Source of the DNA: Hymenopellis radicata
Taxonomy: Eukaryota; Basidiomycota; Agaricomycetes; Agaricales; Physalacriaceae
Length of the DNA stretch: 23,801 bases
Reading direction: 5' to 3'
NCBI GenBank assembly: GCA_015501595.1
Contig: JADNRX010000755.1
Coordinates: forward strand, 1 to 23,801
Below the pieces are notes generated by a model. The model ran no database searches. It worked only from the letters and a program-made list of their open reading frames with translations, and had not been told where the DNA came from. Both the position numbers and the translations under genes were made by a program. Shown here one piece after another: positions 9,361 to 19,134 of the stretch (positions are counted from its first letter, which is position 1; each line of letters starts with the position of its first letter).

Positions 9361-11258
9361 ATGAACAACAGCGAGAGCACACAACCTTCGGACGACAAGG
9401 CTTCCACCGACTCTGCATACACGACAGAAGTTGTCCCTCGCGGCAGCTCGGAATCAAAGCCCATCAGCAACTTCTCGGCCGTGTTCAACGTTCTCGTCGC
9501 TGGAATAGCCTTATTCTCCGATGGGTGCGGTCTTATTTCTATAATCTTCTACCCTCAGAGTTGTTCACGTTCGGTCCAGCTACAACATTCAGATCATCGG
9601 TTACATGAACCCGGTTCTCGCTGCACTCTACCCGGACGCGCAGACAACGGAAATGAAAGCTCGCTTGAGCAATAGTATACTGGTCGGCGATGTTGTGGGT
9701 ATGATCTTCTTTGGGCTTTGCATCGACCGCTGGGGAAGGAAGCTGGGTATCATCGCGACGACTGCGTTCCTCGTTTTGGGTATTGTGCTGGCGACTGCGA
9801 GTCATGGAACGACTCCGACGGGAATGTTGTGGATGATGGTTGTCGCAAGAGGTGTGGCGGGCGTCGGTGCCGGTGGCGAATATGCTGTTTGTACTGCTCA
9901 AGCCGTGGAAGCCGCAGATGAGACTCCGTAGTATGTATCATCTACTTTTGGTACTTCTTGTCAACTGACCTTTGTCGTAGTGTGCAGAAAAAGCGCGGTG
10001 TCCTCGTTGCCAGTGCGACCAATGTCGCTATTGTGTCCGGATTTGTTGGGTCTTCTATCGTCTCCATCATCGTCATTGCCGCCTATCACAGCAAAGCCTC
10101 TGACGGTATATGGAGGATATGTTTCGGGATTGGTATCGTTGTATGTTCCATACACCCTTCGGTCTGGCTGGCTTTCCTTTGACATCGATGAACTATAGCT
10201 CCCTCTCGTGATTTTCTTTTTTCGTATGCGTCTCGTCAACTCTACGCAGTATCACAAACACGCCATTCAACGCAAGTTTCCTCTCAAGCTTGCCGTACGT
10301 CGCTACTGGCTTCCTCTTCTCGGATGCTGCAGTGCTTGGTTCCTTTAGTATGTAACCGTTTCATCCACTTTGAGTGCGCGTCTTACATTACTTCACAGCG
10401 ACGTTGTTGTCTATCGTGCGCATTATTGTTGCAGTGACTATGTGATATCTGATCTTTCTTTCAGCATTCAATCTTCTAGCACCTACTATCGTTTCAGGAT
10501 TCTCCGATTCAAACACACTGTTGTCGAGTACAGGATGGTCGGCTCTTGTGAACGCGTTCGCGTTACCAGGCGCTATCTTCGGGTGCGTCTCTTTCGCTTC
10601 ATAGAACACTGTCTCATTTTAGATGACAGTGGCTTTCTCATCGACCGCATTGGCCGTAGACAGACATATGCATTGGGTTTCGCCATCGTCTCCGTTTTTG
10701 GATTCATCATTGGCGGTGCCATGATTCCTTTACAGGCGACCTTCCCTGCCTTCGTCGTCCTATTCGGTCTGTTCCAGAGTTTCTTGTCCGTGGGACCTGG
10801 TGTACGTTGGTCCTTTGCTGTCCACTGCCCTCCCACTCAAAAGTTACTTCTAGAACTGCAACTTCCTCGTCTCCAGCGAGTCCTTCCCCACTCCCGTTCG
10901 AGGTCACTTCCTCGGGTTTTCTGCGGCAGTTGGAAAAGCAGGCGCTGCTCTGTGAGTGTTAATCGTATTTGCTGTAAGTTGATTGATTTCACTCATACGT
11001 GCAATTAGCGGTACGCAAGTGTTCCCCATTATTATGGACAAGTTCGACACGACGGTGAAGGGGCAGCAGGCGATCTTCCTTGTAGCCTCCGCTATATGCG
11101 TTCTGGGTACGCTCGTCGTCTGGTTCCTCATCCCGGACCGCGATGCGCAGTTGGAGAACGAGGACGCGCTGTTCAAGAAGTATTTGGAGGAGAATGGCTG
11201 GGATACGTCGGACATGGGTCTATGCGAAGATGTTCATTCCACCAAGGAAGTCTTGTAG
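9361..11258 (+). CDS. MFS transporter, Git1-like glycerophosphodiester/phosphate:H+ symporter type
   Basis: Twelve-helix major facilitator in the plasma membrane, most like fungal Git1/Pho84-type permeases that take up glycerophosphoinositol or phosphate with protons. Nine exons: 9361-9524, 9580-9930, 9981-10140, 10199-10347, 10399-10415, 10465-10582, 10630-10801, 10854-10951, 11009-11258; they join in frame to 492 residues with no breaks. Landmarks: hydrophilic N-tail, VAGIALFSDGYNIQIIGYMN, the MFS loop FGLCIDRWGRKLGI, RGVAGVGAGGEYAV, WRICFGIGIVLPLVIFFFRM, SAWFLYDVVVYP, GGFLIDRIGRRQ (second MFS loop), and a C-tail after WFLIPDRDAQLENEDALFKK. Exon 5 has only 17 nt. Two donors are possible for exon 2 (9928 or 9931), differing by one residue (..ETP-V or ..ETPY-V); 9931 (GTATGT) is stronger. 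The start at 9361 has A at -3; an in-frame ATG at 9334 is the alternative. Substrate is not fixed by sequence. Confidence 0.87.
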
Positions 11259-11999
11259 AGCAGAATATGTAGACTAAGAGTAGCGTTTCGATTTCAATTG
11301 GAAGCAATTTAAGGCTTTTACGCACAGACATGATCCTCGATGGCGAGCGTTCGGACTTTCAATTATCAGCACGCTATGTGCTAAAGCCTGCGCTGGAGAA
11401 AGTCCGGTTGTGGTGCGCAACCTGATTTGATACTTCCTGTTCAGACGACTTGCGATGGCCGGCCCGTCTCACTGAGCTGCTGTGGGCGGTCAGATGACTC
11501 AGTACACGCGTAGATACACACTCGTGGTATGTCGTAGGCTGTAGTACGCGTCGCATGGGCGGCATGATGAGGGAAAGAGCTTGATCGGGGAACAGAGTTA
11601 CCGGTTACCTCCGGAATCGGCGGCCCGGGTTTTTATTGATATTTTCCTCAGGTGAACCATCATCTCCCTCAGACGGTTGAATGTCGCGTTATTCGCTCAT
11701 TGTTTTCTTTGCTCAAAGCCGCCTCTTTTTCTTCAGGTAAAAGCTTTCTTCCCGTTGTTCGTTTCGGACTGGTTCGGAGCTTGAATCGTTGCTGGGCACG
11801 GCGGGCGACAGTCTTACCGCGGCGGCGGGCATTCAAAAACAAACTCGGCTCCTCTCAGAATGCACATGGACCCGAGGACCTCCTGTAGAGCCCGAGACGC
11901 GTGGTGGACCTAGCATGCTTTCATTTTTCCGTCTACTTCTCCCGATGGCTACTATAAAGAACGGATATCGCACATGCATGTATCGGTTTACTGCACAAA
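11259..11999. other. Intergenic region with the pectin lyase promoter
   Basis: About 740 bases between two genes read in the same direction. A TATAAA at 11953-11958 sits some 45 bases before the lyase start codon and is a plausible TATA box. Short open frames on both strands (for example 11374-11565 minus, 11652-11888 plus) show no motif and overlap one another. I see no other feature. Confidence 0.45.
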
Positions 12000-13981
12000 A
12001 TGCTTCCACTCTCCCTCTCCCTCCTATCCCTTCTTCCCGCTGCTTTGGCGGTCGGAACCCCCTTCGGCCAGGCAACGGGCACCACTGGCGGTGGAAGTGC
12101 TACCGCAGCTACACCCTCCTCTCTGGCGGAGCTGACGACGTGGCTCAGCGATAGCACGGCACGCACTATAGTGCTGACTTCGGTGTTTGACTTTACATCC
12201 AATGAAGGTACCACGACGGGTAAAATATGCAAGCCCTGGACGTGCTCGCCCAATCCGCAGTTGGCTATAGACCAGAACAGCTGTAAGTATGTTTTCGTCT
12301 GTTGAGGTGTGGGTGATAAACTCTCTTAGGGTGTGAGAACTACGAATCAGATGCTTCGACGGGCACGGCGACCTATTACACCGCTGGACTCACGCCGCTC
12401 AAAGTCGCAAGTAACAAGACTCTTCTTGGGAAAGGAAGTAACGCTGGAATGTTAGTCTCTTCCTGCATATGCCTAGGCCATCACTTATTGTGTTTATAGT
12501 AAAGGCAAAGGCCTCAAGATTACCGGCGCTAGCAACATTATCATCCAGAATATCCGCATCAGTACGTTCGTCGTGTCGTTCTTTATTTCAACTGAGACTC
12601 AGTGAACTCGCAGCCGACATTAATGCGCAATATGTCTGGGTAGGGCGTTTCCTTCTTTCTTCGCTGAATCGGATTGATCCTGCGATTCGATTAGGGCGGA
12701 GACGCACTCCAAATCGACGGCGGAAGCTACATCTGGGTACGTGTCCGCCTCATACTCAGCTACACCTTGTCTGACGGGACGGTATGACAGGTCGACCACA
12801 ACTACGTACGTGGTTATGCGGTTCATGGACGACAAATCCTAATGATCTCGCCTAGTTCCAACACATCGGCAGACAGATGGTCGTAACCGTATGCGCTTCT
12901 TCATTCCTTCTTTCCTTCCATGACCCACTGCTATAGGGCTATGGCGCTGTCACCCATACGACGTTCTCAAACAACGTCTTCAACGGTCAAGGAACTTACT
13001 CTGCTACTTGCAACGGTTCGTTCTCTACTCTCAAGATGTTATTGGTTTGTTAACCTGAACTCCCTGGAAGGATGTCATTATTGGGCAGCGTACTTTACTG
13101 GAAGCGGCGATGTGATCACGTTCGCTCTCAACTAGTTGCGTGCTTTCCTTACAGCGAACTGGTGTGTTGCTGATGGCGCGAACATTGATTAGCATGTATA
13201 TGACCTCTGGCCGTGGTCCGAAGGTTTGTGACGATGTGTATAACTACTGAATTTGAACTGATTCCTCGACAGCTTGGAGTGGCGATTCTCCTTCTCTCTG
13301 TGATGTCATTCCTGACGTGAAAGCGTTTCAGGGCACCAGCGGATACTACCAGGACATCCACATCTACAACAACGTACGTCCGTCTCATCCCATCTGAACT
13401 CGTTCTTTCTACTCACCTTTCTTCCCTCCCAGTACTTCGGTATGCCCCGCATCATCATCATTTCATAGCCGTGTAACAAAGCCAAACATATCAGTTTCTG
13501 TCGCGGGCCACGCCATCGATCCCGGCACAGGATCCAAAGTCCTCGTCGAGGGTAACTACTTCAACACTGTACGCCTCTCCCCCCACTTCTCTCCTTCCCT
13601 CACTTTCTATATCTGGGCAGGTAACCACTCCCATCCTCTCCGACTCTGGCGAATTCTACTTCCCCCAAACCTCTTCCGAGGCCTCTGCGTGTTCCTCCTC
13701 CCTCGGGCGGAGCTGTGTTACCAACACTTTGTACGGAGTCTTCCCTTTCCCTTGAAATGCTGGAATGAACGAAATGTATCTATCATAGACTCTCATCCGG
13801 CTCCGTGTCGGGCGCCGTCGCCAATGCTCTCAATGGATTCACCGACGTATGTTGATACCCCAGCGTCATTTATGGAGACTAACACCCGTGATAGTCCGTG
13901 TCAAAAGGAATATCGCCGATGGCGGGGAGCGCCGTGGGCGCCTACGTGCAAGCGAATGCTGGTGTAGGCATTGTCAACTAG
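12000..13981 (+). CDS. Secreted pectin lyase, polysaccharide lyase family 1
   Basis: Cuts methyl-esterified polygalacturonan by beta-elimination outside the cell. Signal peptide MLPLSLSLLSLLPAALA, then GTPFGQATGTTGGG. I read 17 exons: 12000-12282, 12330-12450, 12500-12561, 12614-12639, 12695-12736, 12791-12805, 12856-12888, 12937-13015, 13071-13134, 13193-13223, 13273-13278, 13332-13373, 13433-13439, 13495-13568, 13621-13730, 13789-13846, 13895-13981. They total 1140 nt, exactly 379 codons plus stop, the usual family length. Family landmarks: TLLGKGSNAGI, TDINAQYVWGGDALQIDGGS, YIWVDHNYFQHIGRQM, TFSNNVFNG, SATCNGCHYW, SGRGPKLGGTSGYYQDIHIY with the catalytic-type Arg in SGRGPK, and GHAIDPGTGSKVLVEGNYF. 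Exons 11 (6 nt, Leu-Gly), 13 (7 nt) and 6 (15 nt) are extreme microexons. Skipping exon 11 would join PK to GTSG and leave one 108-nt intron, so that is the weakest call. No frame break occurs anywhere. Confidence 0.93.
13273..13278 (+). other. Candidate 6-nt microexon of the pectin lyase
   Basis: CTTGGA (Leu-Gly) is flanked by an acceptor CGACAG and a donor GTGGCG. It would split 108 intronic bases into introns of 49 nt (13224-13272) and 53 nt (13279-13331), the normal size here. With it the protein reads GRGPKLGGTSGYYQ, matching the family pattern GR-x-PK-x-GGTSG. Without it, GPKGTSG is two residues short. Confidence 0.6.
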
Positions 13982-14287
13982 TATTTAAAGCCAGAGATCA
14001 TCGTAAAATGCATTATGCATGTAGTGGAGTTGTTGAACGACTATAATGATTCGGGTCGATACCCATTGTCGCTACAACGATCGCTACGGATGTCCATCCA
14101 GCTATCCTACGACACTTATCCTCCGCAATTAGAATCGGACACAGACTCGAACAACAAATTCTATTCAGATAATGGCGAAGGTATACTTCACGGCGTACAG
14201 CGACGCAAGTAGTACTACGTTTATCATCAGGGCATGGTATCAAAAGAATCACGGATAAGTTCGAGATAATGGATATGAGTTCCTCAG
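13982..14287. other. Gap between the convergent pectin lyase and LRR-like genes
   Basis: About 305 bases between two stop codons. It should hold only 3' untranslated sequence. Open frames on both strands are short, overlap each other and have no recognisable content. Confidence 0.4.
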
Positions 14288-17279
14288 TCACACCAACCAA
14301 CGCGCCTTGGACTTATCGATCCTGCGAGACTGGCCGATCTTCCACGCCACAGATTCCCTTCCCGTCATCAGCGCTTCTACTTCTCCGTCAACCGTTGCAC
14401 GCCTCCATACATGATCCGGTTGAATGAAGGCAGGAGTGTCATCAAAAGGTGCGCCATTGAAAGAAATGATGTTCAGTGCGGGACAAGCACGAAAGAAGAC
14501 GACGGCGTAATCATGTTGGCGACGGTCGGCCCCGTCATCAATTGGAAAGTCGCTTCGACGAAGCCGGAAACTGAGTATCCCGCGGTAAATTTCGAGAATT
14601 AAGATGCCTAGGTTCGGTAGTGAGCTAGCTACAATGCTGCTAAGTGTATCCTTAAGAAGGCAGTGTCAGAAGCGCAGGGAATAGAAAGGAGCGACGACGT
14701 ACCATCATGATATCCTTGTCCTTATCCATTGAGTCGCCACTGACAAATATGTCCAAGCAATACAAGTTAGGGAACGCGCGTCCCAAGCTTCCAAACGCAA
14801 TGCGAGCCTCTTCATTTCCATCAGGTCCATCGCGATAAGTCAATGTTTGGGCCAGTTGGACAGCCTTTATTGTAAGCGAAGTCGCCCAGACGTGATTCAG
14901 GTTGGATCCCAGTCCCAAATCCAAGCTCTCTACACAGGGCGGAAACCCACTGATCGGATAAAGATCAACAGCAGCACGTCGAAGGAGCTTGCACTCCGAT
15001 AAATCAAGGCGTTCAAAATCTTCAACAAAAATGCCGATGCCGAAAGCTGCGAAGGCCGTATCAAAGGATGCGTGCAGGAAGGTGATGGCTGGAAAGCATT
15101 GCTCCAAAAGATTTTTTAACGAGGGTCCAGTTAATGCGGAGCGAATGCTAAAGTGCTCGACCAGGGGACAGAGAGGAAACATCCCAAGATCTCCTCCGAT
15201 AGCGCCCAGAGATTGCGGATGGAGATCCAACCGACGTAGGGCGTGTGCACCCATTGCAACCAGGTGGCGTAGGGAAATGAGGTCTTGTTGCTCTGCCGGA
15301 GGGGCATTTCGGCGCCACTCAGGCTGCTTGACTGTAAGCGACTGGAGACTCCATGAAGAATCACGCTGTGCTCCGGACGAAGACTCAGCGGCGTCATGGT
15401 CCAACGAAGAAACGACGTCCCGAGGAAGATAGGAAATAGTCAAGGCCCGAAGACAAGGCCAACGGCGAATGATATCAGGGATGACATGCTGGAGTCTTTC
15501 TTTGCACCATAAGGAGTCTCCGGCGGCGCATTTTGCGCAGATAGGATATGGGACAAGCAGGTCGAGATGTGATAGGTTGATCATGCGCTCAACAATGGGA
15601 TCGTTGATATGAACCCGTATCTAGTGATAACTTGGGTCTTCTGGAACGTCGCTCGTTCGAAGAGTGAATGTATGCAGGCGCGAACATAACTCTGGCTGAG
15701 CTAAGAGCAGCGCGAAGAGCTTTGAGAAGCGCCTGGAGATGATGTCCGGGACTCCAGGATCATGCGAAAGCTGATGATAGAACGGATGAAAATCGTCAAT
15801 GATACCCATGGGGTCCGTGTAGATCAGCTCGGGACAGACATTCCGCATCTGGGTACAAACACGCATGATGGACACAAGGCGCGAGTCGGGAGATAGGAAA
15901 GTATACAGAGATGTAGCTCTGGCGGTAACGATAGGAATGGGACTGGAGCGGCGTAAGAGACCCGCGACCGTGGGTAAAGCCGCCGACAATGATGATGGCG
16001 TATTAAATCGGTGGACGAACGCGACTGGATCCGATGCGTCTAGGGAGTGCACATTGAATGCACTGCCTAGATTCTGTAGTTGCAACAGGATCACGGCCGT
16101 CAACTGTTCAGGGCCGAAATAGACTGGATATGTCCTCTCCAACGCGCGTCTCGTAACAAAAGATTCCATCATGACTGCGTACCAGGATACTAGAAAATTG
16201 AAGCAACGATGACTGTAGTGATGCATCTTTTCCAGTAGCTCAGATTGAGGAGGACGAGGTCCGTCACTCATGGCACACCAAAAATTGTGATGAAGGCGAT
16301 CCTCGAAGCCGGCAGCACCACGGGGAGCACCAGTATGACTGATGGCTAGTGGCGGATTCCATGATTGCGACTGCCGCGAAAGACGAAGAAGATCTGAGTG
16401 GCAATCGCGCTCTCGCGCAACTGCTAAGATGATATTGACAAGGAGGAAATTGGACAGGGTTAGGTTGATATACGAAACGATCCCCTGCTCGTAATCCTTC
16501 TCGTAGGAGCCTTCAAGTGAGTTTAGCATGACAACGGACTAAATCGAGGGAAGAACATACGCCTCGGCGGTAGACTATAATGCAACCCCGCCATAGCGGC
16601 CAGGTCGACTCCGGGTCCTTGAGCCAGGCGTAGCAATGCTGTAAGGAACTGGAACTGATTTGGAGGCTCCGTCATAACGACCACCAGAAGAGCCGATACG
16701 GCGCGATGAGCACCGATCGTTGGGCAGTACTTGTTCTCCCAGGTCACTTTCTGCGTATACTCGTGCGGATCAGGGACTATGGCGGATTGGTGGTGCATTC
16801 CTACGACTCTGCTGAGGTACTCGTCTGGAAAGAGAGCATCATCGTTGACGCCAAGGTCTCTCCAAGCCTGTATTGACGCGTTCGGTTTCGGGACTGTGGA
16901 CCGCCTTCTCTCCGCGTCATCAGCAATGGCAGATGCAAGTGCGCCGGCGAATACAGTGAAGTCGGCGTCCCTTGCCTCTATCGTCGACGAGTCCTGTAGG
17001 GCGAACTCGGACTCGTCGCTGGAGGTTGTAGATGTGATCTGGACATGCCGAACAAATACTATAGAGATATGGTAAGCAGCACTTTAGACGGCTTGCGTAT
17101 AACTTACAATGCCACGGTATAGTTTCAGCTTGATACGCAGAATACATGCCGGTTGGGCCAGGCAGTTGTTGGTCAATGGTGGTGGGAGGAACGAAGAGAT
17201 GCCGATGTGCCGGATCCAAAGTGCTATTACAATAGCATGGTTCCGTGACCTTCCTGGACGTCCACAGCAGGCACCCCAA
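14288..17279 (-). CDS. Large LRR-like protein of unknown function, interrupted by one in-frame TAG
   Basis: Four exons: 17279..17108, 17058..16561, 16510..14703, 14650..14288, with introns of 49, 50 and 52 nt. The total is 2841 nt, 947 codons including the final stop. I do not recognise the first 500 residues (landmarks WENKYCPTIGAHRAVSALL, LHYSLPPRRSYEKDYEQGIV, VSWYAVMMESFVTRRALER). The second half has repeated leucine-rich pieces (LRALTISYLP, SLQSLTVKQPEW, LRRLDLHPQSL, FERLDLSECKLLRRA, VESLDLGLGSNLNHVW, PNLYCLDIFVSGD, PNLGILILEIYRG), like C-terminal LRR regions of basidiomycete F-box proteins. I see no F-box. The TAG at 15623-15621 (codon 520) lies between SDVPEDPSYH and IRVHINDPIVERMINLSHL, both coding-like and in one frame. 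Nonsense mutation, a sequence error, or a weak 60-nt in-frame intron (GTTCCA..TTGAG) could explain it. The last exon has no internal start codon and is easily missed. It is divergent from the oxidoreductase at 17604. Confidence 0.65.
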
Positions 17280-17603
17280 CTCATATAACGGTGTTTGCCC
17301 GACATTCGCCGATTTTCCGCTATGCCTTTTCGACTCGCAAGTCCGCTCGTCGCTCGCTTCGCGTCATCCCGCTTACCCACAGCGAAATAGTATCTAATCA
17401 GATTAGTCACGTCTTAAAATAGTGCGTGGTTTGAGGGCTTTAAATACCGGTAACCGCGAGCCCACAGTCTGCCCGCATCCACATATCCACTTACCTTTGG
17501 GATCGGAACCTCATATATATTTTCCATCATCCCGTTTGCAGTCGTGGCCACCCAAGTTCTACGTCGACTCTCTTCTCCCTCCGCATTTTCTCATATTCGC
17601 ACC
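17280..17603. promoter_or_regulatory. Divergent promoter between the LRR-like gene and the FAD oxidoreductase
   Basis: About 320 bases between two divergent start codons. ATATATAT at 17513-17520 is a TATA-like element about 84 bases before the oxidoreductase start at 17604. An ATG at 17544 in frame with that gene would remove part of this region if used. No other element was recognised. Confidence 0.4.
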
Positions 17604-18889
17604 ATGGCCATCACAACGGAAGGAAGGAAAAATATGGTCGTCGTCGGCGGAAGCTATGTCGGTGGAAAAGCTGTAGAAGATCTTGTTACCGCTTTCGGTG
17701 ACAAACATAATATCGTGTTGGTCGAGAAGAATTCGCATTTCCAGGTGAGTGCATGCTATGATTTAGTGCGCCCCCGAAGCCGATTCGTGTAACAGCATCT
17801 TTTCGCGTTTCCTCGGATCAGCGTCGTCCCAGGATTTGAGCGGAAAGCATTCGTTCCATTTGGTTTTCCTTCCTCGGCGGATAGCACGTCTGGACCACAA
17901 CTTATTCGAGGCGCTGCAGAACGCATTACACCGACCTCTATTGTGCTCGCCGATGGTCAGGAGGTCCCCTATGACTTTCTCATCCTCGCTACAGGCACCT
18001 CCGGATCATCCGCATTAGGGACTGAAGGGCCCTCGCAGTTCATCGGAACGGACAAGAAAACAGAGACGGAAAAGTTCAAAGTGCTGCAAGTGGATGTGGA
18101 AAAGGCAGACAGAGTAGCCATTGTTGGCGGTGGCGCGTACGGCGTTCGTCAGTGCTACCTTACAATTCTAGTTCTATCACTGATCAATCGATAGAGGTCG
18201 CTTTTGATGTCAAGGAGTTCTACCCCGCGAAATCTGTCGTTCTCATACATTCCCGTGCCCAGGTCATGAACCGCTTCGACAACAGTCTCCATGACCTAGT
18301 AGCGTCTGAATTCGACAAGGCCGGAATAGAGACAGTCTTGGGCCACCGTGTCAAAAAGGTTAGGGACAGCCATGATGGAAAGGGGAAAGTGGTGGAGCTC
18401 ATGGACGGCGGCGAGGTCCAAGCAGACTGCGTGATATCATGCACAGGCTCTCGTCCGCTCTCCGCACCGCTCCTCAGCCTGTCTCCATCAGCCGTCGACC
18501 CCGCCACCGGATACATCCGCGTCAAACCCACTCTGCAGATCCACCCTTCCTCCGACAATGATCCCGAATACCCTAATGTCTTCGCCATCGGAGACGTCGC
18601 CGATACCGGCGCGCACAAAGCTGCTCGCCCCGCTATGCCACAGATCGATGTGGTAGTGTCGAATATACGGAAGCTGATGGAGAGAAATGGGGAGAAGCTG
18701 AGCGAGTACGTTGTGCCGCCGGCGGGTATACATCTGGCGCTGGGGCTTCGAGAGTCTGTCAAATTCATGAACCCGTTGAAGAAGGGCGCAGCACCGAGCG
18801 TGTCTATCGCTGATGATGGGGATTTAGAGATGGGGTGCGGAAGGATATGGGCGAGACGTGCTCCGGGAGTTACGGACTACGAACTGTGA
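17604..18889 (+). CDS. AIF2/FSP1-like FAD-dependent NAD(P)H oxidoreductase
   Basis: Pyridine nucleotide-disulfide-type flavoprotein related to AIFM2/FSP1, which passes electrons from NAD(P)H to quinones. Exons: 17604-17744, 17796-18147, 18195-18889; introns 51 and 47 nt; 395 residues with no frame break. Landmarks: N-terminal FAD fold NMVVVGGSYVGGKAVEDL, RITPTSIVLADGQEVPYDFL, ILATGTS, the second dinucleotide fold VAIVGGGAYGVQVAFDVKEF with the intron inside it, KSVVLIHSRAQVMNRFDNSL, CVISCTGSRPL, the C-terminal flavin motif NVFAIGDVADTG, and AARPAMPQIDVVVSNI. The second donor is best placed at 18148 (GTCAGT), giving GVQVAFD. The ATG at 17604 (accATGgcc) has the best context. An in-frame ATG at 17544 would add MATQVLRRLSSPSAFSHIRT, an Arg/Ser-rich stretch that could act as a mitochondrial presequence. 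Confidence 0.88.
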
Positions 18890-19134
18890 AGTGCCGCATC
18901 AGCATTCCTAGATCCATTCGTTGTTAATTTACTGTATATCTCTGGTCTTAATTCATCGCATGCTCCTTTTGAATGTAGTTAACCGAAACTACTGTACTTC
19001 CCTTTGACTAGACTAGTGTAACTTGACGAGGTTACATATGTATATCACAAATGCTACTTCGCTAGGTCTCTGTACGCCCGCCAAAATACTCCGTAGAGTC
19101 CACTACAAGATACTACTGAAACATAGTTAGCACC
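18890..19134. other. Gap between convergent oxidoreductase and NCS1 permease genes
   Basis: About 245 AT-rich bases between two stop codons, expected to hold both 3' untranslated regions. No gene, repeat or RNA was seen. Confidence 0.4.

Noticed and set aside
11789..12154. 121-codon plus-strand frame overlapping the lyase start
   Set aside because: Out of frame with the signal peptide and lyase exons, which are unambiguous from 12000.
13224..13331. One 108-nt intron in the pectin lyase
   Set aside because: Twice the local intron size and it deletes two residues of the conserved GRGPK-x-GG motif; two introns around a 6-nt exon fit better.
14989..15432. 147-codon plus-strand frame
   Set aside because: Lies antisense to the LRR-like exon, which has clear leucine-rich coding content; Arg/Ser-rich shadow.
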